Shown here: positions 47,298-59,846 of the stretch, one piece after another
Position numbering within the stretch: the first letter of the stretch is position 1
Layout: the number at the start of each line of letters is the position of its first letter
Source: Paenibacillus sp. PK3_47
Lineage (GTDB): Bacteria > Bacillota > Bacilli > Paenibacillales > Paenibacillaceae
NCBI RefSeq assembly: GCF_023520895.1
Contig: NZ_CP026029.1
Coordinates: 1,178,001-1,242,000, forward strand
DNA length: 64,000 nucleotides
Direction: 5' to 3'
The notes under the pieces: generated by a model
What the model was told of the DNA's origin: nothing
Database searches by the model: none
What the model saw: only the letters and a program-made list of their open reading frames with translations
Position numbers and translations under genes: made by a program

Positions 47298-48731
47298 TTA
47301 TGAGGCCGGATAATAACGGGTAAAAGCATAAGAATGCGCGACAAGCTCTCTGATCCCCGGGACCTCTACTTCACCCAACGCCGCCAATTGGACAGCAATA
47401 TTGCCGATGGCACTTGCCTCTACAGGCCCTGCGGCAACTTCCGTGCCTGCAGCATCTGCCGTAAGCTGGCACAGAAGTTCATTCTGAATCCCTCCGCCAA
47501 CCATATGGATAATGCGGATGTTCCTGCCGGTCAGCTGCTCCAGCTCCCTGAGCGTCTTGGCGTAAGAGGCGGCCAGGCTGCTGAGGATGGTCAGAATGAT
47601 CTCTGCCTTACTCTGCGGCACCGGCTGCCTAGTCCGGGCACAATACGCTGCTATCCGTCCCGGCATGTCACCAGGTGTACTGAACAAATCATCGTTAGGA
47701 TCGATAATCGGGACTGCATACCCGCTCCTAATACTGCTGCGGGCAAGCTCCACGGCCTCCTGATGGGAGACCGGTTCTCCCGCTTCCGCCCAGCCCCTTT
47801 GACTTTCCTGCAGAATCCACAGTCCGGTGGTATTCTTCAGCAGACGGCTGGTGCCGCCGAAGCAGGCTTCATTGGTAAAGCCGAACGCACGGGCCTGATC
47901 CGTAATTACCGGCTGTTCACTTTCCATCCCGACCAGAGACCAGGTTCCGCAGCTGATAAAAGCGGCATCCTGCCCGGATCTATAAGGAATCGAAGCAACC
48001 GCTGAAGCCGTATCATGCGAAGCTCCTGCAATGACCTTAAGCGGACCGGTTCCCAGCTCCTCCTGCAGAGCAGGCAGCAGTGTACCAATAACTGTTCCTG
48101 CCGGGACGAGCGCTGGAATCAGTTCAGCCGGAAGTCCAAGCCTGTTCAGCACCTCCACAGAAGGCTGTGCCGAGTCTGCGGTGAGCAGCCCCCCCGTACT
48201 CCAGATTGTCTGCTCTGCGTAAGCCGCCCCGGAGAACAGGTAATGGAACAAATCAGGCATCATCAGCATTTTGTCCGCAGTCTCCCTGATCCATGGACTG
48301 GCCTGAAGATCGGCATACAGCTGGTACACCGAATTAATCCTGGCTGATTGATTGCCTGTAAGGCGAAACTGCTCTTCCTTGGGAAGCAGCGCTTCAAGGG
48401 CTGCTGCGCTGGCCTCCGTTCTCTGGTCCCTGTAATGATGCGGAGAATACAGCAGCTGGCCGCCCCGGTCGATGAAGCCGTAATCCACGCCCCATGTATC
48501 CACGCTGAGTGACGTAATTGAACCCTGCAGCTTAACAGCTTTCCGTATTCCCTGCTTCATTTCGTGGAACAGCCTCAGAACATCCCAATATAAATGTCCC
48601 TGCAGCTGTACCGGCTGGTTCGGGAAGCGGTGAATTTCTTCCACGGCGATATGTTCACCATCGTAGCTGCCGAGCATCACTCTGCCGGAGCTGGCTCCCA
48701 GATCCATCGCCAATAGCTTTATGGATTTCCC
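47298..48731 (-). CDS. FGGY sugar kinase, rhamnulokinase type, in a fucose operon
   Basis: 477 residues from ATG 48731, ten bases after AGGTG; the longer frame overlaps fucI. MDLGASSGRVML opens the ATPase fold; SVDTWGVDYGFIDRGGQLL and GPVEASAIGNIAVQL match RhaB of E. coli far better than FucK. In this operon the expected substrate is L-fuculose, so it may be a RhaB-type enzyme recruited for fuculose or one that takes both. The call kinase is firm; the substrate is inferred from position. Confidence 0.88.
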   Translation of the reverse strand, partial: GKSIKLLAMDLGASSGRVMLGSYDGEHIAVEEIHRFPNQPVQLQGHLYWDVLRLFHEMKQGIRKAVKLQGSITSLSVDTWGVDYGFIDRGGQLLYSPHHYRDQRTEASAAALEALLPKEEQFRLTGNQSARINSVYQLYADLQASPWIRETADKMLMMPDLFHYLFSGAAYAEQTIWSTGGLLTADSAQPSVEVLNRLGLPAELIPALVPAGTVIGTLLPALQEELGTGPLKVIAGASHDTASAVASIPYRSGQDAAFISCGTWSLVGMESEQPVITDQARAFGFTNEACFGGTSRLLKNTTGLWILQESQRGWAEAGEPVSHQEAVELARSSIRSGYAVPIIDPNDDLFSTPGDMPGRIAAYCARTRQPVPQSKAEIILTILSSLAASYAKTLRELEQLTGRNIRIIHMVGGGIQNELLCQLTADAAGTEVAAGPVEASAIGNIAVQLAALGEVEVPGIRELVAHSYAFTRYYPAS

Positions 48732-48763
48732 CATAGATTGTCGCACCTGCTTACTTTGAGGTT

Positions 48764-50530
48764 TTAATACAGCGGCCCGAAGTTTTGGCAGGCTCTGTAG
48801 TCTGCACTCTCCAGATCTGCTGTGCCGAACAATGACCATACCCGCGGTCTGAAAATGCGTGATTCCTCCACATTATGCATACTGACCGGAATCCGCAGGA
48901 TCGAGGCCAGCGTGATCAGATCGGCACCGATATGCCCGTAGCTGATCGCCCCGTGGTTGGCACCCCAGTTGTTCATGACATCGTATACGCTTTTAAAAGA
49001 TCCCTCATCTGTCAGTTTGGGCGCAAACCAGGTGGTTGGCCAGGTCGGATCGGTCCGCTCATCCAGCGTCTTGTGAACAGCTTCTGGCAGGTCTACCGTG
49101 AATCCTTCCACCAGCTGCAGGACAGGACCAAGCCCCTTTACCAGATTGAGCCGGGCCATCGTTACAGGCATTCCGCCTTTGGTTAAGTAATCGGTCGAGA
49201 AGCCGCCCCCGCGGAAATATTCCTGCGAAGCAGGACGGAACTGGGTCTGTGCCACACACTCCTTCGCTTCTTCGTCCGTAATCTCCCAGAAAGGCTTAAT
49301 CGCCGGCTTGCCGTCTATCTTCTGCTCTCCGGTGCCGTCCAGCGCCGCAGAACCTGAGTTAATCAGATGCAGCAGCCCGCCCGCCGCTTCCCCTTCCAGC
49401 TTATAGCCGGTTACACGCTCAACAGCAGCAGGGCTCCAGTAGGTCCGGACATCCGCGAAGATCTGAGCAGTATTTGTAAGCAGGTAATTGAACAGCATCG
49501 TTACACCGTTCAGGCTGTCATTTTCGGTTGCTACGATATATGGGGCCCGTCTGCCGTTCCAGTCGAAAGAGGAGTTCAGAATGGTCTCCATGAAATCCCC
49601 GTTCGGAAAATGATCCGTCCACTGCCGCTGGCCCTGGAAGCCGCTGACAAGCGCATTATGTCCGTTCGCTTCTTCCTCAAAACCCAGCTCCGCCAGCTTC
49701 GGATTGCCGATCATGAGATCACGCGCAATGAGCGTCATTTTTACACAGGTCTCCCATTGCTGTTCCTTCTCCTCGTCGCTGATCTGCAGATGCTGCGGGT
49801 TATTATCTGCTCCGATCTTGCAGTTCTCCTTCACCCACGAGAGCGCCTTCGCAAATTCCTCTTTATCATAAATTTCTTCCTCAAACCGGCGCACGTATTC
49901 AGACATATCGATATACTCATTGCGCATGCCAAGGTAATCCTGGAAGAACTGTTCATTCACAATCGAGCCGGCAATCCCCATCGACACAGAACCCATCGAC
50001 AGATAGGATTTGCCTTTCATCAAAGCCACCGCCATAGCGGACTTGGCAAACTGCAGCAGCTTGGACTGTACATCCGCCGGGATCTCTTCACTGCCTGAAT
50101 CCTGAACATCCTCTCCGTAAATCCCGAAAGCCGGAATCCCTTTTTGCGCGTAAGCAGACAGTACTGCTGCCAGATATACCGCACCCGGACGTTCTGTCCC
50201 GTTAAAGCCCCACACCGCATGAGGAATCGTGGCATCCATATCCATCGTCTCAGATCCGTAACACCAGCACGGGGTCACTGTAATCGACACACCTACATTT
50301 TCACCTTTGAACTTTTGCGCAGCAGCTGCTGCTTCCTTGACACCACCGATTGTAGAATCAGCGATGATGCACTCTACCGGAGAACCATCCGGATAAAATA
50401 GCTTTTCCTCTAGAAATTTAGCTACACGCTGTGCCATACCCATCGTCTGGGCTTCCAGTGATTCGCGGACACCGCGTCTTCTTCCATCAATGGTGGGACG
50501 GATACCAATCTTCGGATAATTTGCTGCCAC
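48764..50530 (-). CDS. fucI: L-fucose isomerase
   Basis: 588 residues from a GTG at 50530, seven bases after AGGAGG; the family is about 590 long. Start [23 protein letters not shown], then [28 protein letters not shown] and [19 protein letters not shown], all typical of FucI, with the Glu and Asp metal ligands. It converts L-fucose to L-fuculose in the cytosol. First gene of fucI-kinase-fucA-fucU, with a consensus promoter, a cre-like site in its leader and a divergent DeoR regulator. Confidence 0.96.
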   Translation of the reverse strand: MAANYPKIGIRPTIDGRRRGVRESLEAQTMGMAQRVAKFLEEKLFYPDGSPVECIIADSTIGGVKEAAAAAQKFKGENVGVSITVTPCWCYGSETMDMDATIPHAVWGFNGTERPGAVYLAAVLSAYAQKGIPAFGIYGEDVQDSGSEEIPADVQSKLLQFAKSAMAVALMKGKSYLSMGSVSMGIAGSIVNEQFFQDYLGMRNEYIDMSEYVRRFEEEIYDKEEFAKALSWVKENCKIGADNNPQHLQISDEEKEQQWETCVKMTLIARDLMIGNPKLAELGFEEEANGHNALVSGFQGQRQWTDHFPNGDFMETILNSSFDWNGRRAPYIVATENDSLNGVTMLFNYLLTNTAQIFADVRTYWSPAAVERVTGYKLEGEAAGGLLHLINSGSAALDGTGEQKIDGKPAIKPFWEITDEEAKECVAQTQFRPASQEYFRGGGFSTDYLTKGGMPVTMARLNLVKGLGPVLQLVEGFTVDLPEAVHKTLDERTDPTWPTTWFAPKLTDEGSFKSVYDVMNNWGANHGAISYGHIGADLITLASILRIPVSMHNVEESRIFRPRVWSLFGTADLESADYRACQNFGPLY

Positions 50531-50567
50531 TGCTGTTCCTCCTCAAAATGAATGGTTAACCTCTGAA

Positions 50568-50581
50568 TTAAAGCGCTGTCA
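50568..50581 (-). promoter_or_regulatory. cre-like catabolite-repression site in fucI leader
   Basis: TTAAAGCGCTGTCA (plus strand) matches the cre consensus TGNAANCGNWNNCW at 13 of 14 positions; only the second base differs. It lies between the fucI promoter and start codon, a typical road-block position for CcpA. Confidence 0.5.
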
Positions 50582-50668
50582 TATGATGTGGAGTGAGACT
50601 GTACCTTCCGGTGCCGCCTGATATTGAAATAAACATTGCATTAGTGCTGATAAGCTTAATTCATGTTA

Positions 50669-50697
50669 ATAATAGAATCGATATTGCACAAAGTCAA
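50669..50697 (-). promoter_or_regulatory. Sigma-A promoter of the fuc operon
   Basis: On the minus strand TTGACT and TATTAT are separated by exactly 17 bp. The -10 lies about 140 bp from the fucI start codon. Confidence 0.8.
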
Positions 50698-50704
50698 CAA
50701 CAAA

Positions 50705-50730
50705 CCACATAAAATTATATGTTTTTGTGG
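50705..50730. promoter_or_regulatory. Candidate DeoR operator dyad
   Basis: CCACATAAAA and TTTTTGTGG form an imperfect dyad seven bases upstream of the fucI -35, and about at the -35 of the divergent deoR-type gene, whose extended -10 (TGATATTAT) is at 50738-50746. One site could control both directions. Confidence 0.45.
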
Positions 50731-50813
50731 ATTAATGTGATATTATTTAGAAACAGTGTGGGATTCAAGTGGGTTATAAACAACAGAAGATATAGATAAA
50801 GGGTGGGTAAGGC

Positions 50814-51584
50814 ATGAAGGCATTCGAACGGCGGGATTTGATTATTAATGAGCTTTACAGATATAAAAAGGTGCATGTAGCCGATCTGGCGCAAAAGTTC
50901 CAGGTATCGGAAGAAACCATCCGGCGGGATCTGGATAAGCTCGATAAAGAGGGGCTGGCCAAAAAAAACTACGGCGGTGCCATTCTCAATGCGCACACCA
51001 ATGAAGATCCCTCCTATGCGGTCAGACACCAGGTCAACCTGGAGGCCAAAGGCGTTATCGCCGGCAATGTGCTGGAGCTGATTAATGACAGGGACAGTCT
51101 GATGACGGATACGAGTACAACGGCTTTTGAGGCTTTACGCAAAATTACGGAATCCAAGCATAACCTGACTATTATCACCAACTCACTGGCAGTACTGACC
51201 GAGTTCCAGCATTCCGGCCATAAGCTTATTTCCACAGGCGGTACACTGGGGCCTGAAACCAGCTCCTTTGTCGGCCCTACAGCTTCCCAGACGATTCAGA
51301 AGTACAATGTGGATGTTGCTCTTTTCAGCTGCAAAGGCATTTCCATGACCGGAGGCCTCAGTGATTCCAACGAAGAGGAAAGCGAGCTTAAGATTCTGAT
51401 GCAAAAGCAGGCCAGCAAAGTTGTTCTGCTCGTCGACTATTCCAAATTTGACCGGATCGCCTTCATCAAGCTGTTCAGCTTTGATAAGGTCGATTACATT
51501 GTGACTGACCGGAAGCCTTCGGAAGAATGGATTGAATTCCTGAATAACTACCAGGTATCGGTCCTGTATAATACGGGTATGTAA
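50814..51584 (+). CDS. DeoR-family repressor of the fuc operon
   Basis: 256 residues. Winged helix at the N-terminus (MKAFERRDLIINELYRYKKV, VADLAQKFQVSEETIRRDLDKL) and a sugar-phosphate sensor domain from about 75, with DTSTTAFEAL and LISTGGTLG. DeoR regulators of sugar operons respond to a phosphorylated intermediate, here probably fuculose-1-phosphate. Divergent from fucI across 283 bp that hold the promoter and operator candidates. No terminator follows before the next small gene. Confidence 0.92.
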   Translation: MKAFERRDLIINELYRYKKVHVADLAQKFQVSEETIRRDLDKLDKEGLAKKNYGGAILNAHTNEDPSYAVRHQVNLEAKGVIAGNVLELINDRDSLMTDTSTTAFEALRKITESKHNLTIITNSLAVLTEFQHSGHKLISTGGTLGPETSSFVGPTASQTIQKYNVDVALFSCKGISMTGGLSDSNEEESELKILMQKQASKVVLLVDYSKFDRIAFIKLFSFDKVDYIVTDRKPSEEWIEFLNNYQVSVLYNTGM

Positions 51585-51617
51585 GCTGCATTCCACCGGA
51601 AAGGAGGTGAACTGTCT

Positions 51618-51734
51618 ATGGGGATGATCAGTCCGGCCAGCTATCACGCCCCGTGGTGGCTTCCATTCGTACTTGTTGCTGTTGGAGCATGCCTTATTCT
51701 GCTGTTGTGGGTTGTATTCAAAAAGCCCGATTGA
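51618..51734 (+). CDS. 38-residue single-helix membrane peptide
   Basis: ATG 51618 to TGA, 38 residues. A perfect AAGGAGGTGA sits seven bases upstream. The sequence MGMISPASYHAPWW is followed by one hydrophobic helix (about 15-33) and a short positive tail KKPD, a typical small-membrane-protein layout. It starts 34 bp after the DeoR gene with no terminator between, so it may be co-transcribed. I do not recognise a family. Confidence 0.7.
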   Translation: MGMISPASYHAPWWLPFVLVAVGACLILLLWVVFKKPD

Positions 51735-51784
51735 AGATATGTACTGTGCGCACGCATTTTTGTTAACGCTTACAGTCAGTTATA

Positions 51785-51833
51785 AAATAAAAGGCTTATC
51801 AGTTGCCTCAACCCCAGCAAATGGTAAGCCTAT
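51785..51833 (-). terminator. Terminator of the 142-residue membrane protein gene
   Basis: On the minus strand AGGCTTA and TAAGCCT pair around a long loop, followed by TTTTATTTTA. It lies directly after the stop. Confidence 0.7.
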
Positions 51834-51834
51834 A

Positions 51835-52263
51835 CTACAACATACTGGAAACTGCCATCAGGATAAGAATTACGATGATTAGAAATATGAAGAGCCACAG
51901 GACGCATTCCCGGGACCATTTCCGCCTTACAAAAATAATGGCGGGATTAGCCAAACCAGCAATCATATAAATGATGGTCAGCAGCAGAGCGAAGCTAAAC
52001 ACTGTAAAAATAGGATTCTCCGCCCGGGGGGCTCCGACGAAAATAATGAATAAAATTAACGCCGTCAGCACAAGTAAAAACCACCGGAAAAACCGGACGA
52101 CCGGACCCGCCTTAGCTGGCAGATCATTAGTGTCGGCTGCCTGTTCCTTCCGGTACTCCTCTAATGTGCGGCGAAACGCCTCCGGATTCTCTTCCTTCAA
52201 TTTCTGCATCTCATTCTGCATTTGTTTGGCATTGTGAATCCGCTGCCTTAAGCCCCTAAACAA
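51835..52263 (-). CDS. Hypothetical membrane protein with charged N-terminal coil
   Basis: 142 residues from a TTG at 52263 with GGAGG upstream. Residues 1-48 are charged and helical (QMQNEMQKLKEENPEAFRRT), then three to four membrane helices (about 55-77, 84-105, 118-140). No family recognised. It has its own ribosome site and terminator and is separated from the tRNA cluster. Confidence 0.75.
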   Translation of the reverse strand: MFRGLRQRIHNAKQMQNEMQKLKEENPEAFRRTLEEYRKEQAADTNDLPAKAGPVVRFFRWFLLVLTALILFIIFVGAPRAENPIFTVFSFALLLTIIYMIAGLANPAIIFVRRKWSRECVLWLFIFLIIVILILMAVSSML

Positions 52264-52330
52264 ATGACTTCCCTCCTTCCATAGAACTCATCCGTTTTCT
52301 TACTATTCTACCAGACCGGCTAACTGAACA

Positions 52331-52376
52331 AAAGAAAACAGACTTGAAATTACTCGGAAAGTAACTTCAAGTCTGT
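52331..52376 (-). terminator. Terminator of the tRNA operon
   Basis: ACAGACTTGAA and TTCAAGTCTGT with TTAC/GTAA inner pairing form a 15-16 bp stem; the minus strand continues TTTTCTTTT. It ends the cluster after tRNA-Arg. Confidence 0.9.
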
Positions 52377-52384
52377 CTTATTAG

Positions 52385-52458
52385 CGCGCCCTAAGAGATT
52401 CGAACTCCTGACCTTTTGATTCGTAGTCAAACGCTCTATCCAGCTGAGCTAAGGGCGC
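52385..52458 (-). tRNA. tRNA-Arg (ACG)
   Basis: Cloverleaf on the minus strand: acceptor GCGCCCT/AGGGCGC, anticodon loop CTACGAA with ACG, T-loop GTTCGAATC. No encoded CCA. Last gene of the tRNA operon. Confidence 0.97.
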
Positions 52459-52464
52459 ATATTA

Positions 52465-52539
52465 TGGAGCGGACGACGGGAATCGAACCCGCGACCCTCG
52501 CCTTGGCAAGGCGATGCTCTACCGCTGAGCCACGTCCGC
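52465..52539 (-). tRNA. tRNA-Gly (GCC)
   Basis: Acceptor GCGGACG pairs with CGTCCGC, anticodon loop TTGCCAA with GCC, T-loop GGTTCGAATCC; CCA is encoded. Confidence 0.97.
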
Positions 52540-52594
52540 ACGGTATTTACTAGCTTCTCTTATTGCTGTGTTCTTATCCCGGGATCCATAAAAA

Positions 52595-52672
52595 TGGCGG
52601 AACCGACGGGATTCGAACCCGCGATCTCCTGCGTGACAGGCAGGCATGTTAGGCCAACTACACCACGGTTCC
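52595..52672 (-). tRNA. tRNA-Asp (GTC)
   Basis: Acceptor GGAACCG/CGGTTCC, anticodon loop CTGTCAC with GTC, T-loop GGTTCGAATCC; CCA is encoded. Confidence 0.97.
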
Positions 52673-52687
52673 AAAGTAAAAGGTTAA

Positions 52688-52761
<74 letters not shown>

Positions 52762-52797
52762 TCATTAAAAAACATTATTCTCTTATAAAGAGTCTCA

Positions 52798-52873
52798 TGG
52801 TGGAGGCTGAGGGGATCGAACCCCCGACCCTCTGCTTGTAAGGCAGATGCTCTCCCAGCTGAGCTAAGCCTCC
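52798..52873 (-). tRNA. tRNA-Val (TAC)
   Basis: Acceptor GGAGGCT/AGCCTCC, anticodon loop CTTACAA with TAC; CCA is encoded. Confidence 0.97.
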
Positions 52874-52936
52874 ATGAGAGAAACAACTTAATGATCTTAT
52901 CATATAACGCTTATAAAAGCAAGCTTACTATGAATT

Positions 52937-53011
52937 TGGTGACCCGTAGGGGATTCGAACCCCTGTTACCTCCGTGAAAGGGAGGTGTCTTAACCCCTTG
53001 ACCAACGGGCC
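52937..53011 (-). tRNA. tRNA-Glu (TTC)
   Basis: Acceptor GGCCCGT/ACGGGTC, anticodon loop CTTTCAC with TTC; CCA is encoded. First gene of the operon, about 30 bp after the promoter. Confidence 0.97.
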
Positions 53012-53044
53012 GTATCAAAAGCGTTGTTCATGACAACAAAAAAT

Positions 53045-53073
53045 ATTATATCACGTATTTTAGAAACTTGCAA
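53045..53073 (-). promoter_or_regulatory. Sigma-A promoter of the tRNA operon
   Basis: On the minus strand TTGCAA and TATAAT are 17 bp apart, a near-consensus promoter. It shows that the tRNA genes are not dependent on read-through from the rrn operon. Confidence 0.88.
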
Positions 53074-53479
53074 TAGTTTTGTAATCTTTTTTTGATGTTT
53101 TCTATTGATGTGCCGTTCTGCTGCTTACTTTTCTATGTAATCGTCCTAATCGCCGCATATCCCTTTACACTTTGCTCCTTATCTATATTTTGGGGTAACG
53201 TTAGGCTATAATTAGCCTGGTCTTAACCTGCCCAAAATGTTCACCGCTTTCCTCCCTTCCTTTGAGCATATCAGCAGCAGATAAGGAGTTCTCTGGAGAA
53301 GAGTATAATTTTTGCTCCTGCCAAGAGAATTAAAATGACTCTCTGATATGAATCAAAGTATGCAGGCTTTTTTTTTGGAGGGAATTGTGGAACACGCTTA
53401 GCATATGGAGCGTGTTAAACGCGTACGGAACGTGCGGGAACTATATTAAGCGTAATGATAGCAAATATAAACTTTGCAG

Positions 53480-53830
53480 AGGTATATGAAACATGTGGAG
53501 CATGCTGAGCGTGTGCGGAGAGTATGTGGGATGTTGAGCGTGTATGGAGTGTGTACCTTAAGTATGTAGCGTGTTGTTTGTGTATGGAGCATGGGAGAGT
53601 ATGTGAAACGTGGTAAGCGTGTATGGAGCGTGTGCCTTGTGTATAGGGCGTGAATGCGTGTATGGAGCGTTTGCCTTGAGTATGCGACGTGTTAAGCGTG
53701 TTTAGAGCGTGCACCTTGAGTATGCGGCGTGTTGTGTGTGTATGGAGCGTGTACCTTGAGTATGCGGCGTGTTGTGTGTGTATGGAGCGTGTATCTTGAG
53801 CATGCGGCGTGTTGAGCGTGTGAAACGTAT
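53480..53830. repeat. 40-bp degenerate tandem repeat between tRNA cluster and 5S
   Basis: About eight copies of a 40-bp unit. Two neighbouring copies (53721-53760 and 53761-53800) are nearly identical, reading TATGCGGCGTGTTGTGTGTG, then TATGGAGCGTGTACCTTGAG. Outer copies are diverged and vary by a few bases. No gene is supported; the 144-residue frame here is a translation of the repeat. Confidence 0.85.
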
Positions 53831-53899
53831 ATAGTAGTGGCATGTTCAACGTACTTAGGGCCGTATTGAAGCTATACGCAGCGTTAAGGAGACCTTATG

Positions 53900-54092
53900 C
53901 CATTTAGTTAGATTTTCTCCTACTAATTCCGGCTTTTCTCATCAGTATTTACAATTAGTTGGAAATCCTCCCTCTATTTCAGCGTGTTTTTGCTATTCAA
54001 GCGATTTATCGCATATTTAAATGGAGTTTTTCCCACTATCTTCTGAATATCGTACTATTGTAGAGAATTAGCGGGAGAAAATCCATTTAGTT
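53900..54092. repeat. Four dispersed GGGA-N4-TCC palindrome elements
   Basis: Elements at 53900-53929, 53952-53975, 54017-54040 and 54066-54092, on either strand, follow TTAGCGGGA-N4-TCCATTTAGT, the same pattern as 45680-45863. No gene is seen between 53074 and 54175. Confidence 0.65.
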
Positions 54093-54175
54093 TGATTAAC
54101 ATATGCACTATAAGACGCCATCCAGTATCTTAATCGCCGGTTGGAGCGCAATTCACCTAATATAATTATTTATTT

Positions 54176-54218
54176 TAAAAAAACAAAAGCTCACCGCTGA
54201 TATAATCAACGGTGAGCT
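54176..54218 (-). terminator. Terminator of the rrn operon
   Basis: On the minus strand GCTCACCGTTGAT pairs with ATCAGCGGTGAGC, followed by TTTTGTTTTTTT, just after 5S. Confidence 0.93.
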
Positions 54219-54222
54219 TCGT

Positions 54223-54339
54223 GCTTGGCGGCGTCCTACTCTCCCAGGACCCTTCGGTCCAAGTACCATCGGCGCTGGAGGGCTTAACGGTCGTGTTCGG
54301 GATGGGTACGCGTGGAACCCCTCCGCTATCGCCACCAAA
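54223..54339 (-). rRNA. rrf: 5S ribosomal RNA
   Basis: About 117 nt; minus strand begins TTTGGTGGCGATAGCGGAGG and ends CGCCGCCAAGC, with the conserved CCGAAC loop. Ends are estimated from the pairing of the two termini. Confidence 0.95.
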
Positions 54340-54487
54340 CGGGCATCTGCGGTGCAAATGCATAATTCAGGTCTCAGCATCGCCAAATGCTGAATACCAA
54401 ACCTTCTTCATCAGGTTACTTGAACCTTCCGAATCAGAGCTTGATTCCTGAAAACTGAATCCGAAACGAATTTGTGTGTTAGTCTTT

Positions 54488-57414
<2,927 letters not shown>

Positions 57415-57810
57415 ACGCTACGGTGTTTCGCTTGTTTGCTCATCTTGTTTTGAATAGCGCGTCCGGATCACTCCGTACGCTAGAATATTCAAAGCCAAAA
57501 GTCGCTTCACAATCGAAAACCTTCGCTTTCAGCATCGCTATTAAATCTGCACTTGTTTACACAAGTTCAGCTTAAAGGAATGTTCTAAAACGCAAATTCG
57601 TTTCGGTATCCAGTTTTCAAGGATCAAGTGTTCCGGATTTAACCCCGGAAGAAGATCATATCATATTTCAAAACCTCTTGACTACAAGCAAGTTTTGGAA
57701 AAGATATGCCTTTGAGAGCTTAAACTCTCAAAACTGAGCAACGAGTGAGTAACTAACCGACCGGTTAGATTTAAGATTTGAATGTCTTCATTGCAGAAGA
57801 CGATTCTCCA
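57415..57810 (-). other. 16S-23S internal spacer without tRNA
   Basis: About 400 bp. Contains sequence that can pair around the 23S and 16S ends for processing, but I see no tRNA-Ile or tRNA-Ala cloverleaf. Confidence 0.8.
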
Positions 57811-59372
<1,562 letters not shown>

Positions 59373-59529
59373 TTGAAAAGAGCGATAGCTCATTTTGAAA
59401 CATCTGACGAGAATTTGCATTCTCATTTTGGATCTCACCGAAGTGATTTCCAGGTACTCACTCGTTGTTCAGTTTTCAAAGATCAAGCTCGTTGTTAGCA
59501 GCGATCATCTCGTCACCAGCAACTTTTAT

Positions 59530-59558
59530 AATATATCATGTTTTTCATTTGATTGCAA
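59530..59558 (-). promoter_or_regulatory. rrn promoter P2
   Basis: On the minus strand TTGCAA and TATATT are 17 bp apart, about 160 bp upstream of the 16S gene. Confidence 0.8.
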
Positions 59559-59645
59559 CATTTATTTTTCAACTCATGTTGACCACATTATGATTATCAT
59601 GACCAGTCACTCTCAAAAATTCATGCTGTTCGCGACTGGATTTAT

Positions 59646-59675
59646 ACTATAACATGTTATCTTTAATATAGACAA
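59646..59675 (-). promoter_or_regulatory. rrn promoter P1
   Basis: On the minus strand TTGTCT and TATAGT are 18 bp apart, about 115 bp upstream of P2, the usual P1/P2 spacing of Firmicute rrn operons. Confidence 0.6.
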
Positions 59676-59702
59676 CAACATGTTATCTTTAATATAGACA
59701 AC
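59651..59702. repeat. Perfect 26-bp tandem duplication in rrn P1 region
   Basis: AACATGTTATCTTTAATATA plus GACAAC occurs twice without change, so the -35 of P1 is present twice, 26 bp apart. Confidence 0.95.
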
Positions 59703-59783
59703 CTGAAAAATCTCCCATTTATTTTCCGGTACATAGGTCACCGTTGGTAATAGTATACCCCGTCTTCCTTCCTACGATCACAT

Positions 59784-59820
59784 CATAAAATACGGACCTG
59801 CAACTATAGATGCAGGTCCG
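59784..59820 (-). terminator. Weak terminator of the LysM gene
   Basis: CGGACCTGCA pairs with TGCAGGTCCG over an 8-nt loop, followed on the minus strand by TATTTTATG. Confidence 0.6.
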
Positions 59821-59846
59821 CATGCTCAATCTTTATTGAAAATGTT

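Noticed and set aside
53415..53849. 144-codon frame with HTLNTPHAQ-like repeats
   Set aside because: A shadow of the 40-bp tandem repeat; composition follows the repeat and no ribosome site is present.
57415..57810. tRNA genes in the 16S-23S spacer
   Set aside because: Looked for tRNA-Ile and tRNA-Ala cloverleaves and found none.
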